In this document: piece by piece, positions 56,215 to 64,000 of the stretch | Layout of the letters: each line of letters starts with the position of its first letter | Numbering within the stretch: position 1 is the first letter of the stretch | Assembly: GCA_945923775.1 (NCBI GenBank) | Contig: CAMELR010000001.1 | Location: 62,001 to 126,000, forward strand | DNA from: an uncultured Clostridia bacterium | GTDB lineage: Bacteria > Bacillota > Clostridia > Oscillospirales > Ruminococcaceae | DNA: 64,000 nucleotides | Direction of reading: 5' to 3' | Notes under the pieces: generated by a model | What the model was told of the DNA's origin: nothing | The model's input: only the letters and a program-made list of their open reading frames with translations | Databases searched by the model: none | Translations under genes and position numbers: made by a program

Positions 56215-57648
56215 ATGAACTACAGAATGATCTCCTATATCCTCGGCTGGATACTGATATTTGAAGGGCTGTTCCTGTCGGTTCCGATGCTGACCGCCAT
56301 AGTATACGGCGAGTCCGTGCTGTCAAGCTACCTTATCGCGATGGGAATTTGCTTTCTTATAGGGGGACTGCTGGTATTCAAAAAGCCGAAAAAGAAGCAG
56401 CTATTTGCCCGCGAAGGCTGCGTGATAGTTGCACTGAGTTGGATAGTACTCAGTGCGTTCGGAGCGCTCCCCTTTCTGATGACCCGGGAGATCCCGACGT
56501 TTATCGACGCGCTCTTTGAAACCGTATCCGGATTCACAACGACCGGAGCAAGCATACTATCAGATGTTGAAAAACTCTCGCATGCGTCGCTTATGTGGCG
56601 GAGCTTCACTCACTGGGTCGGAGGCATGGGCGTACTGGTGTTTATAATGGCGTTTATACCGCTGTCAGGCGCCCAGAACATGCACATTATGAAGGCGGAA
56701 TCTCCAGGGCCGTCCGTCAGCAAGCTGGTTCCGCGAGTTAAAACCACCGCGCTGATACTCTATTCGATTTATTTCGCGCTGACGCTTATTGAATTCATAA
56801 TGCTCCTTTTCGGAGGAATGACGGTATTTGAAGCGCTGAACACCGCGTTTGCAACAGCGGGAACCGGCGGATTCGGGTTCTACAATTCCAGCATGGGAAG
56901 CTTCTCACCGTACTTGCAGATAGTCATTACGGTTTTCATGATACTGTTTGCGATAAACTTCAACTGCTACTACCTGCTTTTGTGCGGTAAACTCCGTGAA
57001 GCATTCAACCTTGAACTCCGAACGTTCCTGATAATCATAGCATCGGCGATAACCGTCATAACTATAAACATACATGGTATGTTCTCAAGTGTTGGGGAAG
57101 CGCTTCGTCATTCAGCGTTTACAGTAGCTTCGCTGATTTCGTCCACAGGCTTTTCAACGGTGGACTTCAACCAGTGGCCGGAGCTGTCGCGAACTCTGCT
57201 GGTAATCATAATGTTCATCGGAGCCTGCGCAGGAAGTACCGGCGGCGGTATTAAAGTATCGCGAATAATAATTCTGTTCAAGGGCATGTCTAAGGAGCTC
57301 CAGACGATGGTGCAGCCGCGTCAGATCAAGAAGATCAAGATGGATTCCAGGCTTATTGATCACGAGACGGTGCGTTCGGTAAACGTCTATATGGTTGCAT
57401 ATCTGATGATATTTGCGATATCCCTGGTACTGATATCGTTTGATAATCACGATCTGATAACGAGTTTCACAGCAGTAACTGCAACAATAAACAATATTGG
57501 TCCCGGTCTTGACCTGGTTGGACCTACGTCAAATTTTGGATTCTTCACCATGCAGTCGAAAATCGTGCTGATATTTGACATGCTGGCCGGCAGACTTGAG
57601 TTGTTCCCGATGCTGCTTTTATTCACCCCGGCGACCTGGAAAAAGTAA
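56215..57648 (+). CDS. trkH: Trk potassium uptake channel subunit TrkH
   Basis: Membrane potassium-translocating subunit of 477 residues built of four M1-P-M2 units. Selectivity-filter segments appear as TTTGAS, ATAGTGGFG, SSTGFSTVD and CAGSTGGGIK. Partner of the upstream trkA. C-terminus ends LLFTPATWKK, the normal family end. Confidence 0.96.
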   Translation: MNYRMISYILGWILIFEGLFLSVPMLTAIVYGESVLSSYLIAMGICFLIGGLLVFKKPKKKQLFAREGCVIVALSWIVLSAFGALPFLMTREIPTFIDALFETVSGFTTTGASILSDVEKLSHASLMWRSFTHWVGGMGVLVFIMAFIPLSGAQNMHIMKAESPGPSVSKLVPRVKTTALILYSIYFALTLIEFIMLLFGGMTVFEALNTAFATAGTGGFGFYNSSMGSFSPYLQIVITVFMILFAINFNCYYLLLCGKLREAFNLELRTFLIIIASAITVITINIHGMFSSVGEALRHSAFTVASLISSTGFSTVDFNQWPELSRTLLVIIMFIGACAGSTGGGIKVSRIIILFKGMSKELQTMVQPRQIKKIKMDSRLIDHETVRSVNVYMVAYLMIFAISLVLISFDNHDLITSFTAVTATINNIGPGLDLVGPTSNFGFFTMQSKIVLIFDMLAGRLELFPMLLLFTPATWKK

Positions 57649-57660
57649 CGAATAAATACG

Positions 57661-57692
57661 AGACCGCTGAACGGAAATTCAGCGGTCTTTTT
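57661..57692. terminator. Terminator after trkH
   Basis: Stem AGACCGCTGAA/TTCAGCGGTCT followed by TTTTTC. Confidence 0.9.
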
Positions 57693-57712
57693 CTATGCAC
57701 TAAAAAGGAAAT

Positions 57713-57734
57713 GCCCTCTCGCCAGGAGAGGGCA
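57713..57734 (-). terminator. Terminator after the Thr-Asp surface protein gene
   Basis: Minus-strand stem GCCCTCTC/GAGAGGGC just after the stop; the following U-tract is weak. Confidence 0.55.
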
Positions 57735-57740
57735 TAACAA

Positions 57741-60700
57741 TTACTTCTTGCGCTTCTTGAGAGCCGCAGCAGCTCCAAGAGCGGCGACTGCACCAGCAGC
57801 GGCGATTCCAGCTCCAACCGGAGCCTCGACGCCCATCTTAGGATTCTGCCCAAGCGGGATAGTGCCATCGTCGAACGTTACAGAATCAGTGGGGTTATCC
57901 GGAGAATAATCATCAGGAACAAATCCCATAGGAACATCTTCCGGAGGAATATCAATTATCTCCCCGTCAGAGTCATCGGGGACATCATCGGTATCAGTAT
58001 CCGTATCGGTGTCGGTATCTGTGTCCGTGTCGGTATCTGTGTCCGTATCGGTATCTGTGTCCGTATCGGTATCGGTATCTGTATCAGTATCGGTATCTGT
58101 ATCAGTATCGGTATCTGTATCAGTGTCAGTGTCGGTATCAGTATCTGTGTCCGTATCGGTATCTGTGTCCGTATCGGTATCGGTATCTGTATCAGTATCG
58201 GTATCTGTATCAGTATCGGTATCTGTATCAGTGTCGGTATCAGTATCCGTGTCCGTATCTGTATCCGTGTCCGTATCAGTATCCGTGTCTGTATCTGTAT
58301 CCGTATCGGTGTCCGTGTCGGAATCCGTATCAGTATCTGTATCTGTGTCGGTGTCAGTATCCGTATCAGTGTCAGTGTCAGTATCCATGTCCGTATCTGT
58401 ATCCGTGTCCGTATCTGTATCTGTATCTGTATCCGTGTCCGTATCTGTATCTGTATCCGTGTCCGTATCAGTATCTGTATCCGTGTCCGTATCGGTATCT
58501 GTATCGGTGTCCGTGTCGGTATCCGTATCTGTATCCGTATCCGTATCGGTATCGGTATCGGTATCGGTATCTGTATCCGTATCGGTGTCCGTATCAGTAC
58601 CTGTATCCGTATCGGTATCAGTATCGGTATCAGTGTCAGTGTCAGTGTCGGTATCTGTATCCGTATCGGTGTCAGTGTCGGTGTCGGTATCTGTATCCGT
58701 GTCGGTATCGGTGTCAGTGTCGGTATCTGTATCCGTATCGGTGTCAGTGTCGGTGTCGGTATCTGTATCCGTGTCGGTATCGGTGTCAGTGTCGGTATCG
58801 GTATCCGTGTCGGTATCGGTATCCGTGTCGGTATCGGTGTCCGTATCTGTATCTGTATCCGTGTCTGTATCTGTATCTGTATCTGTGTCAGTGTCAGTGT
58901 CCGTATCTGTATCTGTATCTGTGTCAGTGTCAGTGTCCGTATCTGTATCTGTATCCGTGTCTGTATCTGTATCTGTGTCAGTGTCAGTGTCAGTGTCCGT
59001 ATCGGTATCCGTATCGGTATCGGTATCGGTATCGGTATCCGTGTCAGTATCGGTATCTGTGTCCGTATCAGTATCAGTATCCGTGTCCGTGTCAGTATCA
59101 GTATCGGTATCAGTGTCTGTATCCGTATCGGTATCAGTGTCTGTATCCGTATCGGTATCTGTATCCGTGTCGGTATCGGTATCAGTATCGGTGTCGGTAT
59201 CTGTGTCCGTATCCGTATCGGTATCCGTGTCGGTATCGGTGTCAGTGTCCGTATCAGTATCTGTATCAGTGTCAGTATCAGTGTCAGTATCTGTGTCAGT
59301 ATCCGTATCAGTATCTGTATCTGTATCGGTGTCAGTGTCCGTATCTGTGTCAGTGTCAGTGTCTGTATCCGTATCGGTGTCAGTGTCAGTGTCGGTATCT
59401 GTATCCGTATCGGTGTCAGTGTCGGTATCTGTGTCAGTGTCCGTATCTGTGTCAGTGTCCGTATCTGTATCTGTATCAGTATCTGTATCTGTGTCGGTGT
59501 CAGTATCCGTATCAGTGTCAGTGTCGGTATCCGTGTCCGTGTCTGTATCCGTGTCCGTATCAGTATCAGTGTCAGTATCAGTATCCGTGTCTGTATCAGT
59601 ATCCGTGTCCGTATCAGTATCAGTGTCAGTATCAGTATCAGTATCCGTGTCTGTATCAGTATCCGTATCGGTGTCAGTGTCCGTATCTGTATCTGTATCT
59701 GTGTCAGTATCTGTATCCGTGTCCGTGTCGGTGTCCGTATCTGTATCTGTATCCGTGTCGGTATCGGTGTCCGTATCAGTATCAGTATCCGTGTCAGTAT
59801 CGGTATCCGTATCGGTGTCAGTATCAGTGTCCGTGTCTGTATCAGACTCCTGATCATCATCGCCTTCATCAGGCGGAGTTACAGGATCCTGATCATCGTC
59901 ATCTTCATCATCTACATCAAACTTATACTCACCGCGAGTGGACTGGTGGATCTCACCCTGCTGAGTAAAATTATCGCAGATAACCGCGCCGTTAGCGTTA
60001 CCGGTATCAGTGGAAACGTGAGCAAACGGAGCCACAACGATTCCTCCGGCAGGAGCCGACAGCTCACCTGCATAATCGCCGAAATTCCAAACGACATTAG
60101 AGCCGGTCTTGAACTGCTCGTTGTTTATATTCCTGATCTGGAGTTTTGACCCGCTGTAGCTGCTTGTATCAACGTTAATTACAACATCAACGCCGGAATT
60201 AAGGCTCAGCAGCTCAGTAACCGCCCTTGGAAGCTCATTCTGATTGTAGTCGAATTCACTGGCGTCGATATTGAGGATCATCGTCTCGCCTGCGCTGACC
60301 TTACCGGTTCTTATAGCCTCAGAAGCGTCCCTGAACGTGGAAACAACGTCCCCGTTCTCGACCATTCCCACGGAATCCATCAGCTTTACGCCGGTAGTGC
60401 CCAGCTTATCGAGATTAGCCGAGATATCGAAGGAGGTCTCATTATCCTGCGCGCGGCGCAGTGTGAAATCAGCCTTTTTATGCTCGGAGCCCTCGATGTA
60501 GTATCTCTTTCCGCCTACCTCGAATCCGACGTTGTTGTTAACAGTAATCGGAGTATAGTCAAAACCGAGCACCAGCTCATACTTAGTGCCTGACGGGAGG
60601 TTGGACATCTTGATGACAGTATCGCCAAGATCCTCGGCGCTGTCGAGATAAACTACGTATCTTCCGCTTTTTATCGTCTGCATGCTATGTACGCGATTGT

Positions 60701-61052
60701 AATCCTGGTTGATCGCGCCGGTAGAGCCGAAGCATGCGTTGCCCTCGATGTGGTTGATAGAAGCGGTTCTGGCGTACAGACCGAAGTCCTTGACTTCGTT
60801 GAGCGCGTCATAGTACTCCTTGAGCGCCTTTGCCTGGCGTGTAGCCACAAAGACGTTATCGTTGATTTTGGTATAAGCCGGGGTACCTCCGGTGTACTTT
60901 ACATCGGTAAGATCCGGGTTCTGAACGAAATCGCTGCCGGAAGTCTCCTCAGCCGCCGCCATGACAGAAACAGCGTTGGACGCAAGCAGTGCTGCTGCAA
61001 GCGCAAGGAAAGCCGTAGTCTTTTTTCCGGATTTGCGTTTGTTTTCGCTCAT
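57741..61052 (-). CDS. Giant-linker surface adhesin-like protein, Thr-Asp repeats
   Basis: A 1103-residue exported wall protein. Signal peptide to about residue 35 (AAEE after hydrophobic core LALAAALLASNAVSVMAAA); residues about 40-385 form a choice-of-anchor A-like beta domain (SINHIEGNACFGSTGAINQDYN); an acidic turn QDPVTPPDEGDDD; then about 310 Thr-Asp dipeptides; then IIDIPPEDVPMGFVPDDYSPD and a C-terminal anchor NPKMGVEAPVG, a hydrophobic helix and KKRKK. This is the arrangement of Sdr-like adhesins. NPKMG replaces the usual NPKTG-type sortase motif. Confidence 0.85.
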   Translation of the reverse strand: MSENKRKSGKKTTAFLALAAALLASNAVSVMAAAEETSGSDFVQNPDLTDVKYTGGTPAYTKINDNVFVATRQAKALKEYYDALNEVKDFGLYARTASINHIEGNACFGSTGAINQDYNRVHSMQTIKSGRYVVYLDSAEDLGDTVIKMSNLPSGTKYELVLGFDYTPITVNNNVGFEVGGKRYYIEGSEHKKADFTLRRAQDNETSFDISANLDKLGTTGVKLMDSVGMVENGDVVSTFRDASEAIRTGKVSAGETMILNIDASEFDYNQNELPRAVTELLSLNSGVDVVINVDTSSYSGSKLQIRNINNEQFKTGSNVVWNFGDYAGELSAPAGGIVVAPFAHVSTDTGNANGAVICDNFTQQGEIHQSTRGEYKFDVDDEDDDDQDPVTPPDEGDDDQESDTDTDTDTDTDTDTDTDTDTDTDTDTDTDTDTDTDTDTDTDTDTDTDTDTDTDTDTDTDTDTDTDTDTDTDTDTDTDTDTDTDTDTDTDTDTDTDTDTDTDTDTDTDTDTDTDTDTDTDTDTDTDTDTDTDTDTDTDTDTDTDTDTDTDTDTDTDTDTDTDTDTDTDTDTDTDTDTDTDTDTDTDTDTDTDTDTDTDTDTDTDTDTDTDTDTDTDTDTDTDTDTDTDTDTDTDTDTDTDTDTDTDTDTDTDTDTDTDTDTDTDTDTDTDTDTDTDTDTDTDTDTDTDTDTDTDTDTDTDTDTDTDTDTDTDTDTDTDTDTDTDTDTDTDTDTDTDTDTDTDTDTDTDTDTDTDTDTDTDTDTDTDTDTDTDTDTDTDTDTDTDTDTDTDTDTDTDTDTDTDTDTDTDTDTDTDTGTDTDTDTDTDTDTDTDTDTDTDTDTDTDTDTDTDTDTDTDTDTDTDTDTDTDTDTDTDTDTDTDTDTDTDMDTDTDTDTDTDTDTDTDTDTDSDTDTDTDTDTDTDTDTDTDTDTDTDTDTDTDTDTDTDTDTDTDTDTDTDTDTDTDTDTDTDTDTDTDTDTDTDTDTDTDTDTDTDTDTDTDTDTDTDTDTDTDTDTDTDTDDVPDDSDGEIIDIPPEDVPMGFVPDDYSPDNPTDSVTFDDGTIPLGQNPKMGVEAPVGAGIAAAGAVAALGAAAALKKRKK
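57988..59845 (-). repeat. Thr-Asp coding hexamer tract, about 310 units
   Basis: About 1.86 kb of six-base units reading ACN GAY on the minus strand. Synonymous bases vary at random-looking positions, while the amino acids change only three times: Ser at about 58321, Met at about 58387 and Gly at about 58597. Higher-order blocks recur, for example near 58660-58735 and 58736-58800. Confidence 0.95.
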
Positions 61053-61145
61053 TTAAGATCAACCTCCTTAAGCTGGTCTCATGGGAAGCGCACCGCATGT
61101 CTCCTGACAATAAATGGGTATAGCTATCCCTATTAGTATATGATA

Positions 61146-61174
61146 ATTATACACGATTTCAAGCGGAATGTCAA
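61146..61174 (-). promoter_or_regulatory. Consensus promoter of the surface protein
   Basis: Minus-strand exact TTGACA (61169-61174), 17-base spacer, exact TATAAT (61146-61151). Confidence 0.9.
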
Positions 61175-61283
61175 GTTCTTCAAAGGGAAAAGCCGCATTT
61201 GAGCTAACTTCCGAAACCGCTCGGCGAGTGGAGTTACACGAATTTACATAATCATTCCTGATTTACATTACTATATCAGTAAT

Positions 61284-62336
61284 TTACATAATACGTTTTG
61301 CCATGATATCCGGGTTGTAAGCATAGTCTACAGCGGTCTTAGCGCTGATCCTGCCCTCGCGGAAAAGCTTGATAATACAGCTATCCATAGTCTGCATGCC
61401 GCCTGCGGACTGGAGTATCGTGTCGATCTGGTGCGTCTTTTCGTCCCTGATGAGGGTGCGGACCGCGCTGTTTGTGGTCATTATCTCAAACGCCGGAATG
61501 AGACCGCCGTCCACAGAAGGCAGTAACTGCTGACAAACCACGGCGTTAAGCACCATCGAGAGCTGCACGCGTATCTGGTGCTGCTGATTTATCGGGAACA
61601 CGTCGATTATGCGGTCAATCGTATTCGCGGCGCCGAGCGTATGCAGAGTCGAAAGCACGAGCTGACCGGTCTCAGCGGCGGTCATAGCAACGCTGATGGT
61701 CTCATAGTCGCGCATTTCTCCGAGCAGGATAACGTCCGGGGACTGCCTGAGCGCCGCACGGAGCGCGTCGATGTAGCTGTCTGTATCAATATTTATCTCG
61801 CGCTGGCTGACAATGCAGCGATTGTGCTTGTGAAGGAACTCGATAGGATCCTCTATCGTTATTATATGCCCGCTGCGGCTTTGGTTGATACGGTCGAGAA
61901 TGCACGAAAGCGTAGTGGACTTGCCGCTGCTTGCCACACCGGTTATGAGAACTATGCCGCTCTTGCATTCGCTGAGCTGCATGACCTGCTCCGGAATACC
62001 GAGCTTCGCCGGGTCGGGAAGGTCGAACGGAACATACCTCAGCACAGCCGAAAACGACCCTCTCTGCTTGTAGATGTTAACACGGAATCGTCCCACCCCG
62101 GCAACGGAAAGCGAAAAATCCTCCTCACGCTCAGGGAGCTGCTCCTCGGTGATATCCCTCTTTGCAAGGTGGAATATCTGAAGCACCAGATTCTTGGTGT
62201 CCTCCGGGGACAGCGCGTCGCCGTCCATCTCGTACATTCTGCCGTTCGCCTTGAAGCTCAGAACCGCGCCGCAGACGATAAAAATATCCGCGGCCTGATT
62301 CTCTGCTGCCTTTTTCAGTATATCCAGAATATCCAT
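61284..62336 (-). CDS. pilT: PilT-type retraction ATPase
   Basis: Hexameric ATPase that powers pilus retraction and twitching. The 350 residues hold an N-terminal PAS-like domain, Walker A GVASSGKSTT (near residue 130), the Asp box ITIEDPIEFL, Walker B VILLGEMRD with its catalytic Glu and the His box TLHTLGA. PilT usually lies next to pilB and pilC; here the neighbours are pilus-like membrane proteins. ATG at 62336 has AAAAGGAG. Confidence 0.92.
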   Translation of the reverse strand: MDILDILKKAAENQAADIFIVCGAVLSFKANGRMYEMDGDALSPEDTKNLVLQIFHLAKRDITEEQLPEREEDFSLSVAGVGRFRVNIYKQRGSFSAVLRYVPFDLPDPAKLGIPEQVMQLSECKSGIVLITGVASSGKSTTLSCILDRINQSRSGHIITIEDPIEFLHKHNRCIVSQREINIDTDSYIDALRAALRQSPDVILLGEMRDYETISVAMTAAETGQLVLSTLHTLGAANTIDRIIDVFPINQQHQIRVQLSMVLNAVVCQQLLPSVDGGLIPAFEIMTTNSAVRTLIRDEKTHQIDTILQSAGGMQTMDSCIIKLFREGRISAKTAVDYAYNPDIMAKRIM

Positions 62337-62363
62337 ACAACGCTCCTTTTCAAACCTGTTTAC

Positions 62364-62858
62364 CTATACCAGATCCCCGCCGTCCCATACCGACGGGTGA
62401 CTTTCACCGGAGATCTCCTTCTCCGTGCTGTTCCACTTTTCAATCCTGAACCGCTCCCCGGAAGGCGCGCTGAAGAACACAACGCTGACCGCCAGGGTCT
62501 GCCGCTCGTTTATCGCCTGCGAGAATTCCACCCGGACTCCCCCGGCGATCCTCGCCGCGGAAACTCCCTCAACACCGGATACCGCCTCGATGAACCCATC
62601 TTCGAAAGAGAATCCGTCAAGCGCCTCCGCCGCCAGCCCGTCGAGCTTGGAGAGCGTTTTCTTAGCCTCCATGTCAGCCGTGTAGTACTGCTGAGTGAAT
62701 CCGTCGCTGCGGCTGGTCATCTTGTCGCTGGAATACACCGCCTGGAAGCTCAGCACCGCAAATATCGTAAGGCAGATCACAGTGAATATCAGCATTATCG
62801 AGATGTACCCCACGCCGACAGTACCGCCGGATCTTCCCTTTTTCTCCGTATTATCCAA
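62364..62858 (-). CDS. Hypothetical pilus-cluster membrane protein
   Basis: A 164-residue protein with one N-terminal helix (GYISIMLIFTVICLTIFAVLSF) and an extracytoplasmic alpha/beta domain, the topology of a minor pilin or pilus-assembly protein. The TTG at 62858 follows GGAGGTG and is preferred to the ATG at 62879, which has no ribosome site. It overlaps the gene before it by eight bases. Function unassigned. Confidence 0.75.
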   Translation of the reverse strand: MDNTEKKGRSGGTVGVGYISIMLIFTVICLTIFAVLSFQAVYSSDKMTSRSDGFTQQYYTADMEAKKTLSKLDGLAAEALDGFSFEDGFIEAVSGVEGVSAARIAGGVRVEFSQAINERQTLAVSVVFFSAPSGERFRIEKWNSTEKEISGESHPSVWDGGDLV

Positions 62859-63315
62859 CCGCTGCACCTCCCGGAACATACGCGCCGCATTTCAGCGAAT
62901 AGATCAATTCCTCGTCATCGCCGGAGTTATCGAAGAACTCCACCACCAGCTCGGAGTAAATACCCGCGGCGGTATCCTGCTTCTGTTCGTCCAGCCGCAG
63001 GATCACGTCGGAGGAATCCGCCGGGTAAAACCCGCTGTCCAGACCTATCTCAGCGCTTCCGGTGAAGTCGCGCAGATCTGCGCCCAGAGCCAGACTGACC
63101 GCCTTCTGAACGTCCCCGCTGACCGAGTAAGCCTCCGCGATGGACTGCGCGCACAGCGCCGCGCTCTGCCGCTGGCGGCTCCTGCGCTCAAGGCTGTCCG
63201 CCGAAGCGAAAACGCGGATAATTACCGCAAAGGAGATGACGAAGAACAGCAGCGCAATGATCATCTCCGCATAAAGCAGAACATTTGATCTTCTGTTGAC
63301 CTTCAGTCTTATCAC
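62851..63315 (-). CDS. Hypothetical pilus-cluster membrane protein
   Basis: A 154-residue protein with a short basic N-terminus, a helix (VLLYAEMIIALLFFVISFAVIIRVF) and an extracytoplasmic domain with QSAALCAQSIAEAYSVSGD. Start overlaps the preceding gene by four bases (ATGA). The prepilin-like helix without a clear Gly cleavage site makes minor-pilin function only likely. Confidence 0.75.
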   Translation of the reverse strand: MIRLKVNRRSNVLLYAEMIIALLFFVISFAVIIRVFASADSLERRSRQRQSAALCAQSIAEAYSVSGDVQKAVSLALGADLRDFTGSAEIGLDSGFYPADSSDVILRLDEQKQDTAAGIYSELVVEFFDNSGDDEELIYSLKCGAYVPGGAAVG

Positions 63316-63761
63316 CCTTTCCGAACCAGTATGACAGAGCTGCTGACGCCGCTGTCGACTGTAATTTCATAAAGCCCGTCGTGCTCGCTGAACTCCAGCG
63401 AGGAAGCCGCCGAAATGAGCTCCCCGCCGTCGGCTGTAAGCTCCCCGCCGGGAACCGTGTTTTTCTCATAAAGGCCGCCGTCGCCGCAGTAGATCACGCT
63501 GACCGTCCCGGCGCTCTCGATCGCAGCCGCGCTGCCGTCCTCAAGCAGTGTGACGTTTTCAGCCGCCCTGAGCTTATTCGATATGTATTTTATGGAAGCC
63601 GCCGTTCCGAAGGACTGCTGATATCCGGTCTTTATCCGGCTGTAGGTATCCGCAGCGACGGCGACCGCCATCAGCATACAAACCGCGAACAGCACGAACA
63701 GCAGCATGCTCCCGACCGCGGAAGCGGTATCTCCCATGCTCCTTGCCCTGTGATCCTTCAT
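63312..63761 (-). CDS. DUF4860 family protein
   Basis: A 149-residue protein with a Gly-Asp-Thr-Ala start (RSMGDTASAVGSMLLFVLFAVCMLMAVAVAADTYSRI), one membrane helix and an extracytoplasmic beta domain, the look of the DUF4860 proteins found in Clostridia pilus clusters. ATG at 63761 follows GGAGGGAG. Function unknown. Confidence 0.75.
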   Translation of the reverse strand: MKDHRARSMGDTASAVGSMLLFVLFAVCMLMAVAVAADTYSRIKTGYQQSFGTAASIKYISNKLRAAENVTLLEDGSAAAIESAGTVSVIYCGDGGLYEKNTVPGGELTADGGELISAASSLEFSEHDGLYEITVDSGVSSSVILVRKG

Positions 63762-63762
63762 A

Positions 63763-64000
63763 TCAATTCTCCCTCCGGATAACCGTGACAGTCGGGCGGA
63801 CATTCGCCGCGAAGCACTCGTAATGCACCAGGTATTTGTCCTCGTCGAATACCACGCCGTAGCTTTCCGTGAGGTATTCCAGGCTCTCGGGGTACGCTCC
63901 CTCGACGGCGTAGCATAATGTCACGCCGTTTTCCACCGACTGCCTCACCTGAGCCAGCCGTTCCTCCTCGGAGGCGCTGGAAGCGTTGGAAAGCCCCATC
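63763..64000 (-). CDS. Pilus-cluster protein, 5' end outside window
   Basis: About 79 codons are visible, ending one base before the next gene's ATG. The sequence ENGVTLCYAVEGAYPESLEYLTESYGVVFDEDKYLVHYE is typical of type IV pilin-associated proteins in this cluster type; the N-terminal part with any membrane helix lies beyond base 64000. Confidence 0.6.
   Translation of the reverse strand, partial: MGLSNASSASEEERLAQVRQSVENGVTLCYAVEGAYPESLEYLTESYGVVFDEDKYLVHYECFAANVRPTVTVIRREN

Noticed and set aside
57988-59845. CRISPR-like array
   Set aside because: Units are six bases, in a coding frame, with no spacers.
58009-59853. Ser-Val and Ile/Arg/Thr repeat frames across the Thr-Asp tract
   Set aside because: Every frame of a hexamer repeat stays open; only the minus frame has signal peptide, folded domain and anchor.

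Overview
The window looks like chromosomal DNA of a spore-forming, low-complexity-operon Clostridium relative, most likely a gut Ruminococcaceae (Oscillospirales). Reasons seen in the sequence: HrcA/CIRCE heat-shock control, a GerA-GerAB-GerAC germination operon, a cre-like box before a GH13 glucosidase, a GH9 cellulase, Gram-positive cell-surface anchoring with an NPxTG-like tail, a PilT/DUF4860 type IV pilus cluster, and many near-consensus sigma-A promoters (TTGACA-17-TATAAT). Placement at genus level is inference.

Layout. 1-3.2 kb (minus): ddl, a YwiB-like gene and the start of argS. 3.3-8.2 kb (minus): hrcA-grpE-dnaK-dnaJ behind a perfect CIRCE. 8.3-11.7 kb (minus): gerA-gerAB-gerAC. 11.8-19.6 kb (plus): HD hydrolase plus membrane-lipase pair, GH13, GH9, a tandem SGNH-hydrolase membrane protein and a DUF4358 lipoprotein, with a MITE-like palindrome between. 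19.6-28.1 kb (minus): a complex inverted-repeat element, then a tightly packed operon read from 28.1 down: small DUF3006-like protein, EamA transporter, MATE transporter, MoxR-DUF58-DUF4129 cluster and a short MetH. 28.3-29.2 kb: lipid-kinase family gene. 29.2-32.2 kb (minus): a TM1266-family regulator, an NMT1-type binding lipoprotein and a fused permease-ATPase, behind a structured leader with two terminators. 32.3-36.3 kb (plus): amidohydrolase, phoH-ybeY-dgkA, patatin and a small cysteine-rich protein.

36.3-43.5 kb (minus): an isolated phage head/tail-tip module (portal, scaffold-like, a 383-base structured gap, capsid, connectors, tail proteins) with no terminase, tape measure, lysis or integrase in sight. 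43.8-45.8 kb: a chemoreceptor gene broken by an in-frame TAG. 46.1-57.6 kb: pdxST, radC, uvrB-uvrA, a serine hydrolase, trkA-trkH. 57.7-61.1 kb: a surface protein whose centre is about 310 Thr-Asp dipeptides. 61.3-64 kb: pilT and pilus-assembly genes running off the window.

The most rewarding places for follow-up are the phage-derived capsid module with its non-coding gap, the Thr-Asp surface protein, the leader-controlled TM1266/ABC operon, the amber-interrupted chemoreceptor and the two palindromic elements. No rRNA, tRNA or CRISPR array was recognised.
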